From Methylobacterium terricola (lineage in GTDB: Bacteria > Pseudomonadota > Alphaproteobacteria > Rhizobiales > Beijerinckiaceae), in the NCBI RefSeq assembly GCF_006151805.1, contig NZ_VDDA01000008.1, positions 62,001 to 126,000 on the forward strand: a DNA stretch of 64,000 bases, written 5' to 3'. Position numbers and translations under genes: made by a program. Position 1 is the first letter of the stretch, and every line of letters begins with the position of its first letter. Of this stretch, positions 23,816 through 30,986 are shown one piece after another. A model generated the notes under the pieces. It was given only the letters and a program-made list of their open reading frames with translations, made no database searches and had not been told where the DNA came from.

Positions 23816-25336
23816 CTACTCGACGACCAGCTTGTAGGGCAGGCCGGCGCGCACCGGCACGCCCTTGTCGAGGCCGTTGAGGACCTGGAAGCGCTCGAGC
23901 GGCCGGTCGACGGCCGTCATGCGGTGGGCCAGGCTCTCGGCGGTGTCGCCGGGGGCGGCCGTCACGACCTGGATGCGCAGGGGCTTGAGGCTGCGGGCCT
24001 CCTCCTGCGTCACCAGGGCGACGCTCGACAGCCAGCGGCCGAAGGCGGGCTCTGGATCGGTCGTGCCCTTGGCCGCCATGATCATCCGGAAGGTGTTGGT
24101 CCCGACCCTGACGGCGGCGAGGCGGAAGAACCACTCCTTGCCCTTCGAGACCGCCGTGACCGCCGGGAAGCCGTTCAGCATCCGGTTCTCGAAGCTGCCG
24201 GTCTCGATCGCGTCGTTCCAGGTCGCCTTCAGCACCTCCTCGAGACCCTGGCCGGCATTGGTCTCGACTGCATCGAACAGCAGGCGGCGGCTGCCATCCG
24301 GAGTGGTGCCGAGCACCGCCCGGGCGGTGTTGTCGAGCCCGAAGCCCTCCGGCGCCTCGAAGGCGACGCCGAGGCGCGGATGGATGAAGCGGCGGCCGCG
24401 AATCAGCCCGTCGGCGGGGTTGTCGCCATAGGCGATGCCGTCGATCGCCGCGAGGTAGCGGGTGCGGTCGTCGGTGCCGAGGCCGGGAGCGCCGATGCGG
24501 CGGGCGGCCTGCGTCACCTGGGTGATGCGCTCCGGCGTGCTCGGGTGGGTCGCCAGCATGTCGGGCTCGGCATTCAGCCCGGACCCGGCCCGCAGAGCGG
24601 TGGTGCGGTTGAGCGCGGTGAGGAAGCGGGCGGCGCCGAACGGGTCGTAGCCGGCCCGCGCCAGGGTGCGCACCCCGGTCTGATCGGCCTCGAATTCCTG
24701 CGTGCGCGAGAACCGGGCGAGGACGAAGCGGGATTGGTCCTGCAGCAGGGCGCCGGTCGCCGGGTCGTTGAGGACGTCGGCCACAACCTTGCTGACGAGC
24801 TCGGAGCGAAGCGCCATCTCGGTCCGCGCGCTGGCATGACGCAAGGTCACGTGGGCGATCTCGTGCGCGAGCACCGCGGCGAGCTCCGACGTGTCGTCGG
24901 CGAGCGCCAGGAGGCCGCGGGTGACGTAGATCCGGCCGGTCGGCAGCGCGAAGGCGTTCACCACCGGCGAATCGAGCAGGGTCACCGCATAGGTCTCGTC
25001 CGGCCGCTCGGTCGCCTTGACCAGGCGGTCGGTCACGTCGCTGACCAGGCGGAAGGCCGCCGGCGCCCTGTACTCACCGCCGAACGAGGCCACGAGCTTG
25101 GCGTGATCGGCGTCGTTGGCCGGCCGGTCGCGCCCGGTGGTGCGCGGCGCCTCCGGCGGCACGACGGCCGCCACCGGCGCCAGCGCGCCGGTCTGGTCGG
25201 CGGTGCAGGCGGCGACGAGCAGGCTCAAGCCCGCCGCGGACAGCAGAGAGAAGGCCGCCGCAGGCCATACGACCGCGGCAGGCAAGAGGGCCGCCGCGCG
25301 GCCGGCAGGCTGAGTTCGCGTGAAAGGCCACCCCAT
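23816..25336 (-). CDS. M48-family metalloprotease, predicted lipoprotein (BepA/YfgC-like)
   Basis: 506 residues. The leader has a hydrophobic core and a lipobox-like LLVAAC with Cys44, suggesting attachment to the outer membrane from the periplasm. The peptidase part has HEIAH at 158-162 and the third ligand Glu in SRTQEFEADQTGVRTLARAG. After about residue 310 there is a long C-terminal region ending in a LysM-like segment (DTAESLAHRMTAVDRPLERF). Relatives act in outer-membrane protein quality control. ATG 25336 lies five bases after the stop of the SNase-like gene, so the two are probably cotranscribed. Confidence 0.9.
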   Translation of the reverse strand: MGWPFTRTQPAGRAAALLPAAVVWPAAAFSLLSAAGLSLLVAACTADQTGALAPVAAVVPPEAPRTTGRDRPANDADHAKLVASFGGEYRAPAAFRLVSDVTDRLVKATERPDETYAVTLLDSPVVNAFALPTGRIYVTRGLLALADDTSELAAVLAHEIAHVTLRHASARTEMALRSELVSKVVADVLNDPATGALLQDQSRFVLARFSRTQEFEADQTGVRTLARAGYDPFGAARFLTALNRTTALRAGSGLNAEPDMLATHPSTPERITQVTQAARRIGAPGLGTDDRTRYLAAIDGIAYGDNPADGLIRGRRFIHPRLGVAFEAPEGFGLDNTARAVLGTTPDGSRRLLFDAVETNAGQGLEEVLKATWNDAIETGSFENRMLNGFPAVTAVSKGKEWFFRLAAVRVGTNTFRMIMAAKGTTDPEPAFGRWLSSVALVTQEEARSLKPLRIQVVTAAPGDTAESLAHRMTAVDRPLERFQVLNGLDKGVPVRAGLPYKLVVE

Positions 25337-25341
25337 CGCGT

Positions 25342-26139
25342 TCAGCGCCGCTGCGCCTGCTCCTCGTCCAGCATCTCGATCATCTCGGCCGCGCCGACAT
25401 CCAGGGTCGGCCCGCGCCACAGCTCGACGATGCCGCGAGCCCGCACGCGCCGCCCCCGAAGCGCGACACCAGAGAAACCACGTTCAAGCATGATCCGCCA
25501 AGTGCGTTTCGACACCGTGACCGTAACACCTTCCGCGCCGAAAGGGGCGAAGTTCAGATAGGTGCGGCGCTCGCGCTCGCCGACGCTGCGCACCCGCCCT
25601 TCCACCACCGCGAAGCGCCCCCGAAGCGCGGCGAGCCGCGCGACCTCCTCCGTCGGCACCGGCGAGGCCCCGGCCCAGATTCCGCGCCCGGCGCGGCGCG
25701 CCGCCTCCTCCAGCGCCAGCAGCCCCGGCCGGCACAGGCTGTCGCTCTCCCCGGCATCGACCACGACGAGCCCGGCCGCGACGAGCCCGCCGGCGAGGTC
25801 CAGCGGCTCGCTCTCCTGCGTCGCGGCATCCAGGGTGATTCGGCCCCAGCGGTCCGGCTCCGGTGCCTCGCGGGTGGCGAGCGCCCGCCCGGCGAGGGCC
25901 ATGAGCCAGGTCCGCGCGGCGTCCGCCGCCACCGGATCGTCGGGCCAGCGCAGGCCGTCGAGCCGGGCCCGCCGCCCGGAGGCGAGGACCAGCTCACCCC
26001 GTGCAGCAACCGCGTCGAGCCGGTCCCGGCCGGCGACGCGGCCGCGGCAGGCCGGCGGCTCGCGGCCGCGCGGGCTCGCCGCCTCCGCCGCGCCGGCGAG
26101 GAGCGCGAGGCCGAGCCCCGCCGCCAATCGTCCCCTCAC
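25342..26139 (-). CDS. Exported SNase-like (thermonuclease-fold) protein
   Basis: 265 residues with a clear Sec signal peptide (AAGLGLALLAGAAEA). The mature part carries a staphylococcal-nuclease-like OB-fold: ASGRRARLDGLRWPDDPVAA, WLMALAGRALATREAPEPDR and WGRITLDAA, followed by LAGGLVAAGLVVVDAG. The arginine and acidic residues needed for nuclease activity are not all obvious, so it may be a non-catalytic relative. The C-terminal 80 residues (RFAVVEGRVRSVGERERRTY) look like a second OB domain. It is first of a two-gene leftward operon with the M48 protease and divergent from tRNA-Arg. Confidence 0.75.
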   Translation of the reverse strand: MRGRLAAGLGLALLAGAAEAASPRGREPPACRGRVAGRDRLDAVAARGELVLASGRRARLDGLRWPDDPVAADAARTWLMALAGRALATREAPEPDRWGRITLDAATQESEPLDLAGGLVAAGLVVVDAGESDSLCRPGLLALEEAARRAGRGIWAGASPVPTEEVARLAALRGRFAVVEGRVRSVGERERRTYLNFAPFGAEGVTVTVSKRTWRIMLERGFSGVALRGRRVRARGIVELWRGPTLDVGAAEMIEMLDEEQAQRR

Positions 26140-26209
26140 GCGCCCTCCTTCAAGACGTTCGACGCGAGGTTGGCGGAAGCGGGCCGAGATGGTAAGAGGC
26201 TCGCCGTGG

Positions 26210-26513
26210 GTCTCCGTAGCTCAGCTGGACAGAGCACAGGTTTCCTAAACCGAATTGGGCGTCGCGCCGGGAAACCGCGCGGCGGATCCGCTCAAAGTCG
26301 GGGAAAGCGTCGAGCCGACAGGTCTCACGCCGATCCCGAGCCAAGCCCGGTCGCCAGGCCGGGAAGGTGTAGAGACTAGACGGGCGGCACCTAAGGGCCT
26401 TCTGAAGGCTACGGTGAAGGGATAGTCCAGACCACGAACGCCTCGCGGCGGCGGCGAAAGCCGAAGTGGTATGAAACCTGGGGTCGCAGGTTCGAGCCCT
26501 GCCGGGGACGCCA
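26210..26513 (+). tRNA. tRNA-Arg (anticodon CCT) interrupted by a group I intron
   Basis: The 5' exon is 26210-26246 (acceptor GTCTCCG, D arm, half anticodon arm ending TTTCCT) and the 3' exon 26474-26513 (AAACCTG, T arm GCAGGTTCGAGCCCTGC, acceptor CGGGGAC, G, encoded CCA). Joined, they give a 77-nt tRNA with anticodon stem CAGGT/ACCTG and loop TTCCTAA. The intron sits immediately after the anticodon. The same tRNA carries a group I intron in Agrobacterium and other alphaproteobacteria. Confidence 0.95.
26247..26473 (+). ncRNA. Group I self-splicing intron, 227 nt, no ORF
   Basis: The 5' exon end GGTTTCCT (26239-26246) pairs over eight bases with the internal guide GGGAAACC at 26269-26276, including the diagnostic U-G wobble at the splice site. 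The intron ends in G (26473). Conserved core pieces AGAGACTAGACGGG (26371-26384) and GGGATAGTCC (26419-26428) supply the P7 pairing GACTA/TAGTC. Size and core resemble the IC3 introns of bacterial tRNA genes. There is no homing endonuclease. Confidence 0.93.
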
Positions 26514-26883
26514 CACTCGTCCGACGATCGTGCCGGGAGCGATCCGCGGCGCGGCGGACGCCGTGACGAACATTTCTCTCGCACGGATCGGATTCGCATC
26601 GTCGTGTCCTCGGGGCGCTTCTCCCAGCGTGCTGCGCCCCGAACATGGAGCCGGTCGGCGCCCGGGACGGGATTGCGCGGATCGTAGGCCTGGCGACCGG
26701 ACCAGCCTCTCACCCTCCCGTCATGCACAAGTCGATCGCCCTCTCCGAAGCGATCACGCCACACGCCGGCCAGCCCGGCGCGACCTCGACGACAAGACCG
26801 ATCGAGGCGTGTCATATGTGAAGGCAAGGACGGCCCGCGTCACATCACTCTCTCTTCCCTGCCGGCAGAGGAAGATTGCACGG
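26514..26883. other. Intergenic, no gene recognised
   Basis: 370 bases after tRNA-Arg. I see no integrase, no copy of the tRNA 3' end, and no coding frame with a plausible start. The last part holds the AGAGGAAG ribosome site of the next small gene. Confidence 0.5.
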
Positions 26884-27117
26884 GTGAACCACGTCCCCGC
26901 GACGGACAGGAAGCAGCAAAAGGCCCGCGCAACCTTGCAGCGAGTCGCCGACGCGCTCGGCTATTCGCCCGACATGCTCATCGAGTCGGCGCACGCGCCG
27001 GGCTTTCCGGACGAGATCGGCGAGTTGCTGCGCCTGTGGGCGAGGATCGGGGATCCGGCCGGGCGGCGCCGCGCCCTCGCGGCGATCCGGGCCCTCGCCG
27101 AGGCGGACGAGCCGTGA
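26884..27117 (+). CDS. Small hypothetical protein, C-terminal-XRE-like
   Basis: 77 residues from a GTG with AGAGGAAG about nine bases upstream. The sequence KARATLQRVADALGYSPDML ... GELLRLWARIGDPAGRRRAL looks helical and resembles the tail found after the HTH in alphaproteobacterial XRE-type regulators, but the DNA-binding part is absent. It could be a stand-alone partner or a remnant. An upstream GTG at 26818 is a less likely start. Confidence 0.55.
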   Translation: MNHVPATDRKQQKARATLQRVADALGYSPDMLIESAHAPGFPDEIGELLRLWARIGDPAGRRRALAAIRALAEADEP

Positions 27118-27352
27118 CGAAGCCCGGCGCGAATCCTGTCCAACGGAGTGGAGACCGGTTCGTCGACGGCCCAACGGCCGCATCGGAGGCCGCGGGCACC
27201 GTCCCGCCCTCGACGCCGGCGCCCGGCGAAGCATCCACAGGCGATTCGGCTTGCCCGTGGCCTTTGAACCTCACTCCCGCCTTGATTGCGGTGCTGTCTG
27301 CCCGGCGACACGGTCGCGACGCGGCCCGACGCCCTTCCAGCGAGGCAGTACC

Positions 27353-27472
27353 ATGCGGTTCATCGGCATCTTCGGGGCGCTCCTCTCGGTCGCCCTCGTC
27401 CTCACGCTCGGCGCCCTGTTCACCCTCGTGACGGCACCGTTCCGCGCCGCGCTGGCGCTCCGGCGGGCCTGA
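27353..27472 (+). CDS. Small membrane protein, 39 aa
   Basis: The frame encodes a single transmembrane segment (IGIFGALLSVALVLTLGALF) followed by a positively charged end (PFRAALALRRA). GAGG lies seven bases before the ATG. The positive-inside pattern and good ribosome site support a real small protein. No function is assigned. Confidence 0.5.
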   Translation: MRFIGIFGALLSVALVLTLGALFTLVTAPFRAALALRRA

Positions 27473-27532
27473 GCCCCCCGGCCATGCGACGCAGACCCGA
27501 GGCGCGAGCCGGCGCCTCGGAGAGACGACCGC

Positions 27533-27913
27533 TTACACGACAGCCCTGACGAACCAGACCGCCGCGGACAGGCCGATGCCCGCGGCGCCGATGAAGCCGA
27601 TATAGAGGGCGAGCGTCGGGTCGGCGCGGTCATGCGCGATGCCCGGCTTGCGCGGGGAGAGGCGCCACCGCTCCTTGATCTCGGCGAGCCGGGCCCTGGC
27701 GATGTCCTTCGGCGACAACGCGTTGCCCCCGGCCTCCTCGCAGGTCCCGAGCATCGCCATGCCGGGATCGAACACCTCGACCTTGTCGCCGCTGCGGCCG
27801 GAATCGATGTCGCCCTTCAGCATCGCCGTGTTGGGCATCGGGGCGTCGATGGGGGCCGGGGTGCTGGCGCGCTGCGCCGACAGGTGGGGCGGAACGTCGG
27901 TCTCGTAGCTCAT
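27533..27913 (-). CDS. Hypothetical protein with C-terminal membrane anchor
   Basis: 126 residues: a Pro/Ser-rich hydrophilic N-terminus (PPHLSAQRASTPAPIDAPMP), a middle with DKVEVFDPGMAMLGTCEEAG, and one transmembrane helix at the end (LALYIGFIGAAGIGLSAAVW). The codon pattern is that of the neighbouring genes. I do not recognise a family. The topology suggests a tail-anchored protein with its bulk in the cytoplasm. Confidence 0.65.
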   Translation of the reverse strand: MSYETDVPPHLSAQRASTPAPIDAPMPNTAMLKGDIDSGRSGDKVEVFDPGMAMLGTCEEAGGNALSPKDIARARLAEIKERWRLSPRKPGIAHDRADPTLALYIGFIGAAGIGLSAAVWFVRAVV

Positions 27914-28046
27914 GATGCGGCTCTCGGTCTCGACGCGGCTCTCGCCGCTTGTGTGTCAGGGCGATCGGCAGGCAGGCGATCCTCCAAGATGACGCGCCGC
28001 ACGACCCGAAGTTCGGCGCGGCCGGCGCCCTGCGGCACGACGCCTC

Positions 28047-28850
28047 CTACCGGGTGATCCGGCTCGGCGAGATCGGGTCGCTCGCCGGGAACGTCTCCTC
28101 GACCGCCTCATCCAGCAGACGCTCCTGCCGGGCGCGCAGATCCTCGCCGGGTCTCCGCTCGCCGGGTGCCGCCGCGGCGGCGAGGTCCGCCCGGGGCTGG
28201 CCGCGGCGAAGGCCATCCTCCTCGCCTCGGCCGCGCGTCGAGGGTTTCGGCGCAGGCGTCTGCGTGAGCTTGGGTTTGGGCGCACCCCGCCACTGGCCGA
28301 GGCGCCAGGCCAGCAGGGCCGCACCGGCCGCCGCCAGGCCCAGGCTCGCCGCGAGGGCGAGACCGCCCGACCCTGCCGCCGCCTGCGGCCGGCGCGACCC
28401 CGACTGGAGCACGCGGCTGCGCGCCCGGACAAACGCCGTCCCCGCCGCACGGATCTCGTCCTCCGAGAGGAGCCGGCGGGCCAGCGGCAGGAGTTCGTGG
28501 CCGTGCCGGTGGAGATGCCGGTCGACCCCGTAGGTCATGTCCTCGAAGGCGTTGAGCCAGCCGGAGGCGGGCGCGTGACGGCCCCGGGCGAGGGAATCGA
28601 GCTGCGCCATGACCTGCCGGTGCTCGCGCCGCAGGTCGTCGACCATCGCGCGCGCCTCGCCGCGCCGGTCGAGCATCGTCAACAGGCCGGCATCGACCGC
28701 AACGGCATGGGCGTGAAGCTCGTCGAGAAGATCGGCCAGCAATCTCTCCCGGCTCCGAACGACCCCCGGACCGTTGAGTGCGTTCGGGATCTCGCGGATG
28801 AGCTGTGCGATGTTCGCGTGATCGCGGTCGATCAATCGCCAGATGTCCAT
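28047..28850 (-). CDS. Hemerythrin-domain protein with membrane segment
   Basis: 267 residues from ATG 28850. The hemerythrin HHE-type four-helix domain is at about 1-150: LIDRDHANIAQLIREI, LLDELHAHAVAVDAGLL, LRREHRQVMAQLDSL and VDRHLHRHGHELLPLARRLL supply the metal-ligand histidines and acids. A transmembrane helix follows (LALAASLGLAAAGAALLAWR), then a basic linker, and a terminal EETFPASDPISPS motif found in small alphaproteobacterial stress proteins. I preferred ATG 28850 over TTG 28892 because an EcfG-type promoter at 28891-28915 would start transcription at about 28884. O2, NO or iron sensing/handling is likely. Confidence 0.82.
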   Translation of the reverse strand: MDIWRLIDRDHANIAQLIREIPNALNGPGVVRSRERLLADLLDELHAHAVAVDAGLLTMLDRRGEARAMVDDLRREHRQVMAQLDSLARGRHAPASGWLNAFEDMTYGVDRHLHRHGHELLPLARRLLSEDEIRAAGTAFVRARSRVLQSGSRRPQAAAGSGGLALAASLGLAAAGAALLAWRLGQWRGAPKPKLTQTPAPKPSTRGRGEEDGLRRGQPRADLAAAAAPGERRPGEDLRARQERLLDEAVEETFPASDPISPSRITR

Positions 28851-28875
28851 GCGTCGTCTGTCCCGTTGCTGTGCT

Positions 28876-29004
28876 TCATTGATGCCAGCCAACTCCGAAA
28901 GCCTTGACCCGTTCCCGTTTCCGACGCACCTGCCCGAGATCGGGCGCGCCGCCGGCAGGGGACGTCATGCCTCGCCGGTCCCACGCCTCATCGGACTTGG
29001 ACAT
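28876..29004 (-). CDS. Small hypothetical protein, 42 aa
   Basis: The ATG at 29004 has GGAGGA five bases upstream, the strongest ribosome site in the neighbourhood. The product is hydrophilic and basic (MSKSDEAWDRRGMTSPAGGA ... QVRRKRERVKAFG). An in-frame upstream start would extend it to 96 residues, but that part is low-complexity and lacks a ribosome site. Its end overlaps the promoter of the hemerythrin gene. Confidence 0.5.
   Translation of the reverse strand: MSKSDEAWDRRGMTSPAGGAPDLGQVRRKRERVKAFGVGWHQ
28891..28915 (-). promoter_or_regulatory. EcfG-type general-stress promoter (GGAAC-N17-GTT)
   Basis: On the reverse strand GGAAC (28915-28911), 17 bases, then GTT (28893-28891), about 40 bases upstream of the hemerythrin ATG. 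This is the consensus read by the PhyR/EcfG sigma factor in alphaproteobacteria. Match seen directly; function inferred. Confidence 0.55.
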
Positions 29005-29203
29005 GGATTCCTCCGGCACCCTGGAGGTGGCGCCGCGGTCCGGCGCGACCGCGGCTCCGGGCGGCAGCGGCCCGATGGCGGTGGGATCGGTCGCGGGCAG
29101 GGTCGCGGGCTTTTGGCGGGCCGGGGATCCGCGGATGAGGCTTCGTGCGTCGCGGGACGTCGTCATCTGCGCCGCAGGCAGGTCGCGAAGGGAGCCGTCC
29201 GGA

Positions 29204-29329
29204 TCACCGGGGGCCGACCAGGACCGCGTAGGCGATCAGGGCGATCACCAGCGCGATGAGCACCACGCCCAGCAGGGCGGGCCGCAGGCGGTTGGTGGTA
29301 CGTTCGGGCTTGTGGCTCGGTGGGGCCAT
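29204..29329 (-). CDS. Small membrane protein, 41 aa
   Basis: MAPPSHKPERTTNRLRPALL followed by one transmembrane helix (GVVLIALVIALIAYAVLV) and GPR. The basic N-terminus implies it stays inside. GGAG is seven bases before the ATG. A longer overlapping frame in another register (29163-29423) is also open with a ribosome site, but its C-terminal half looks like the antisense of this helix. Confidence 0.6.
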   Translation of the reverse strand: MAPPSHKPERTTNRLRPALLGVVLIALVIALIAYAVLVGPR

Positions 29330-29491
29330 GACGGCGCTCCGTGACAACTCTCCATGGATCGTCACCGCCCAACGCCTCATACTCCCTATGAGTCCTTCCG
29401 GCCCATGTGTTCTTGGAACCCATGAGGTCTCGCTCCCGACGATGATCGTCGCGGGTTCTGGCGAGGGATCCGGCGATGGCTCGGGCGGGTT

Positions 29492-29516
29492 GGAACGATG
29501 CGCTGCAACACGAGTT
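29492..29516 (+). promoter_or_regulatory. EcfG-type promoter in front of the candidate sRNA
   Basis: GGAAC (29492-29496), 17 bases, GTT (29514-29516): identical elements and spacing to the hemerythrin promoter. A start about eight bases further would fall at 29524, exactly where the first RNA hairpin begins. The region also forms a TGCAACA/TGTTGCA inverted repeat (29504-29522). Confidence 0.5.
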
Positions 29517-29523
29517 GTTGCAA

Positions 29524-29611
29524 TGCAGCATCGCGGCTCGGTCGCCGTGCTGCAGCCCTCCTAGGGCGTTTCCTCCCTGACTGAAGCCGCCCGCGAGGGC
29601 GGCTTCCTTTT
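29524..29611 (+). ncRNA. Candidate trans-acting small RNA with anti-Shine-Dalgarno motifs
   Basis: About 88 nt. Hairpin 1 is TGCAGCA ... TGCTGCA (29524-29554). A short hairpin GCCCT-CCT-AGGGC (about 29555-29567) shows CCTCCT. Then comes single-stranded GTTTCCTCCCTGACT, and an intrinsic terminator. Exposed CCTCC/TTTCCTCCC loops that pair with ribosome sites are the hallmark of alphaproteobacterial sRNA families such as alpha-r14 and alpha-r15. No protein-coding frame explains this structure. Family assignment is not certain. Confidence 0.55.
29583..29611 (+). terminator. Rho-independent terminator
   Basis: Perfect 10-bp stem GAAGCCGCCC/GGGCGGCTTC with a GCGA loop, followed by CTTTTG. It points rightwards, and no protein gene ends near it, supporting an RNA gene upstream. 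Confidence 0.8.
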
Positions 29612-29759
29612 GCTTCGGGGAAGGTTCCTGCGTCAGGTTCCGTGGGTCTCCACTGTCCCTCTGCGAGATTCGCAGTGTCCCCCCTCGCGTTTTCGCGCTA
29701 TGGGCTGCGATGCTCGGCCGGTTACGGTCGGACCTCTCACGACGATCGATCCCGACATC

Positions 29760-30020
29760 ATGGCGCAAGACGGAACCCCACTTCAGGTCGGCCTGGAGGA
29801 AGTCGCGCCGGGCGAATTCATCATCTCGGTCGTCTGGCGCGAGAAGACGCTCGGCTCGCTGTATCTCCGGGGCGACCGCGACGAGGCGGCCGCCTTCCTC
29901 GACGTCGCCCGCCAGCGCATCGTGGTCGCGATCACCGGCGACGTGCCGGACGACGTCGACGGGCAGGTGCAGCGCGAGCTGATCGATCTCAGCCGCAACC
30001 TCCATCGGCCAGGGGGCTGA
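29760..30020 (+). CDS. Small hypothetical protein, 86 aa
   Basis: MAQDGTPLQVGLEEVAPGEF then IISVVWREKTLGSLYLRGDR, DEAAAFLDVARQRIVVAITG, and ending LIDLSRNLHRPGG. Balanced composition and a plausible alpha/beta pattern indicate a real protein. There is no clear ribosome site before the ATG, and upstream in-frame starts exist. Family unknown; it sits between the candidate sRNA and the DUF6894 gene. Confidence 0.6.
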   Translation: MAQDGTPLQVGLEEVAPGEFIISVVWREKTLGSLYLRGDRDEAAAFLDVARQRIVVAITGDVPDDVDGQVQRELIDLSRNLHRPGG

Positions 30021-30139
30021 TCGCGGCGCAGCGCGTCCCCCAGCGTCGGACCGGCGCCGACGCGGTCACCGGCCCGCGAGGGAACCTTTGCGCGAGCGGC
30101 CGGTCATTCACCCGGTCCCGATCCCGGAAAGATGACGCA

Positions 30140-30382
30140 ATGCCCCGCTACTACATCGACACGTTCGATGGCACCGCAACCCTCGACGACGTGGGCACCG
30201 AACTCGCCGACCTGAACGCCGCGCGCGACCATGTTCGGCATGTCCTTACAAAAATGATGCGCGAGGAAGCCGGTGGCGACGGACGGGCCCGTTGCCGCGC
30301 CCAGGTGCGCGATACCTCCGGGCGGCGCGTACTAGAAGCGTCTCTCGTCCTGACCCTCGATCCCGGGACGACGCGCCCCTGA
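30140..30382 (+). CDS. DUF6894-family small protein
   Basis: 80 residues: MPRYYIDTFDGTATLDDVGT, then ELADLNAARDHVRHVLTKMM and AQVRDTSGRRVLEASLVLTL. The PRYYID..DG....D..G.E opening and the closing beta pair are those of DUF6894, abundant in Methylobacterium and of unknown role. A near-consensus EcfG promoter (GGAAC-N17-GTC, 30081-30105) lies 35 bases upstream, hinting at stress induction. Confidence 0.8.
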   Translation: MPRYYIDTFDGTATLDDVGTELADLNAARDHVRHVLTKMMREEAGGDGRARCRAQVRDTSGRRVLEASLVLTLDPGTTRP

Positions 30383-30986
30383 TCCCGGTCGGCCTCACCG
30401 GCCGCTGCGCGCCGGCCGCGCCCTTTCGGTTCCGCAGCCTCGCGTCGCGGGCCCCGCCGATCACGCCGCCGACCGGTGCGGCTGCAAGGGGCTCGCCGAG
30501 GACGCACACGGTGCCGAGGGTGGCGGCTATTCCAGATCGCCGCGGCGGCGCTGCGGCCGCGCCCGGCTCCCCTCGCCTCTCACGGTCACGCCGGCGCTCG
30601 CGGTCGCCGATCCCGGCGATCGTGCACGCGATCGCCCCGGCCGTCGCGTCGCCGGATGCGCCGGATCCGGCGAGCGGCGCCAGGGCGGCGCCGAGCCGCA
30701 GGCCGATATCGGCAGTCGAGAGCAACGGCCCATCCTCCTCCTTCGCCGCGGCAGGCAGAGGGGCCGCGGCGATCAGCCGGCCTCATCCCGCCCCCTCGCG
30801 GCACCGCGTTCACGCGGGGTGAAGGCCGGCCTCCCGGTCCGATGTCCGCGCCGTCATCCGCTATGCCGAATGAAGCGTTCGCTCAAACCGCGGGCATTTA
30901 CGCGATTGCAACCGTTGGGAATCAACAATCAACCCGTCGTCTTCCATGCCGCGACGCGACGCGCGGGCAGCCCTGCGAGCCGAGAG
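30383..30986. other. Intergenic, no gene supported; contains putative XRE promoter
   Basis: 600 bases between DUF6894 and the XRE gene. Reverse-strand frames are Arg/Ala-rich and fall apart without motifs. The final part includes an AAGCGTTCGCTCAAA element (30873-30887) repeated before metK. Confidence 0.45.
30873..30887. promoter_or_regulatory. AAGCGTTCG element, copy 1 (upstream of XRE gene)
   Basis: AAGCGTTCGCTCAAA shares AAGCGTTCGnTnAA with 31396-31410. Copies ahead of both the regulator and metK suggest an autoregulatory operator of the XRE protein. Position-based inference only. Confidence 0.35.

Noticed and set aside
29163..29423. 86-residue reverse frame overlapping the 41-aa membrane protein
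   Set aside because: It has a ribosome site, but its second half is the out-of-frame reading of a clear membrane helix; only one is likely real and the helix is the better candidate.
30246..30733. Reverse frame starting STADIGLRLGAALA, reminiscent of MgtC
   Set aside because: Similarity ends after about 15 residues and the rest is Arg-rich; not enough for a gene or pseudogene call.
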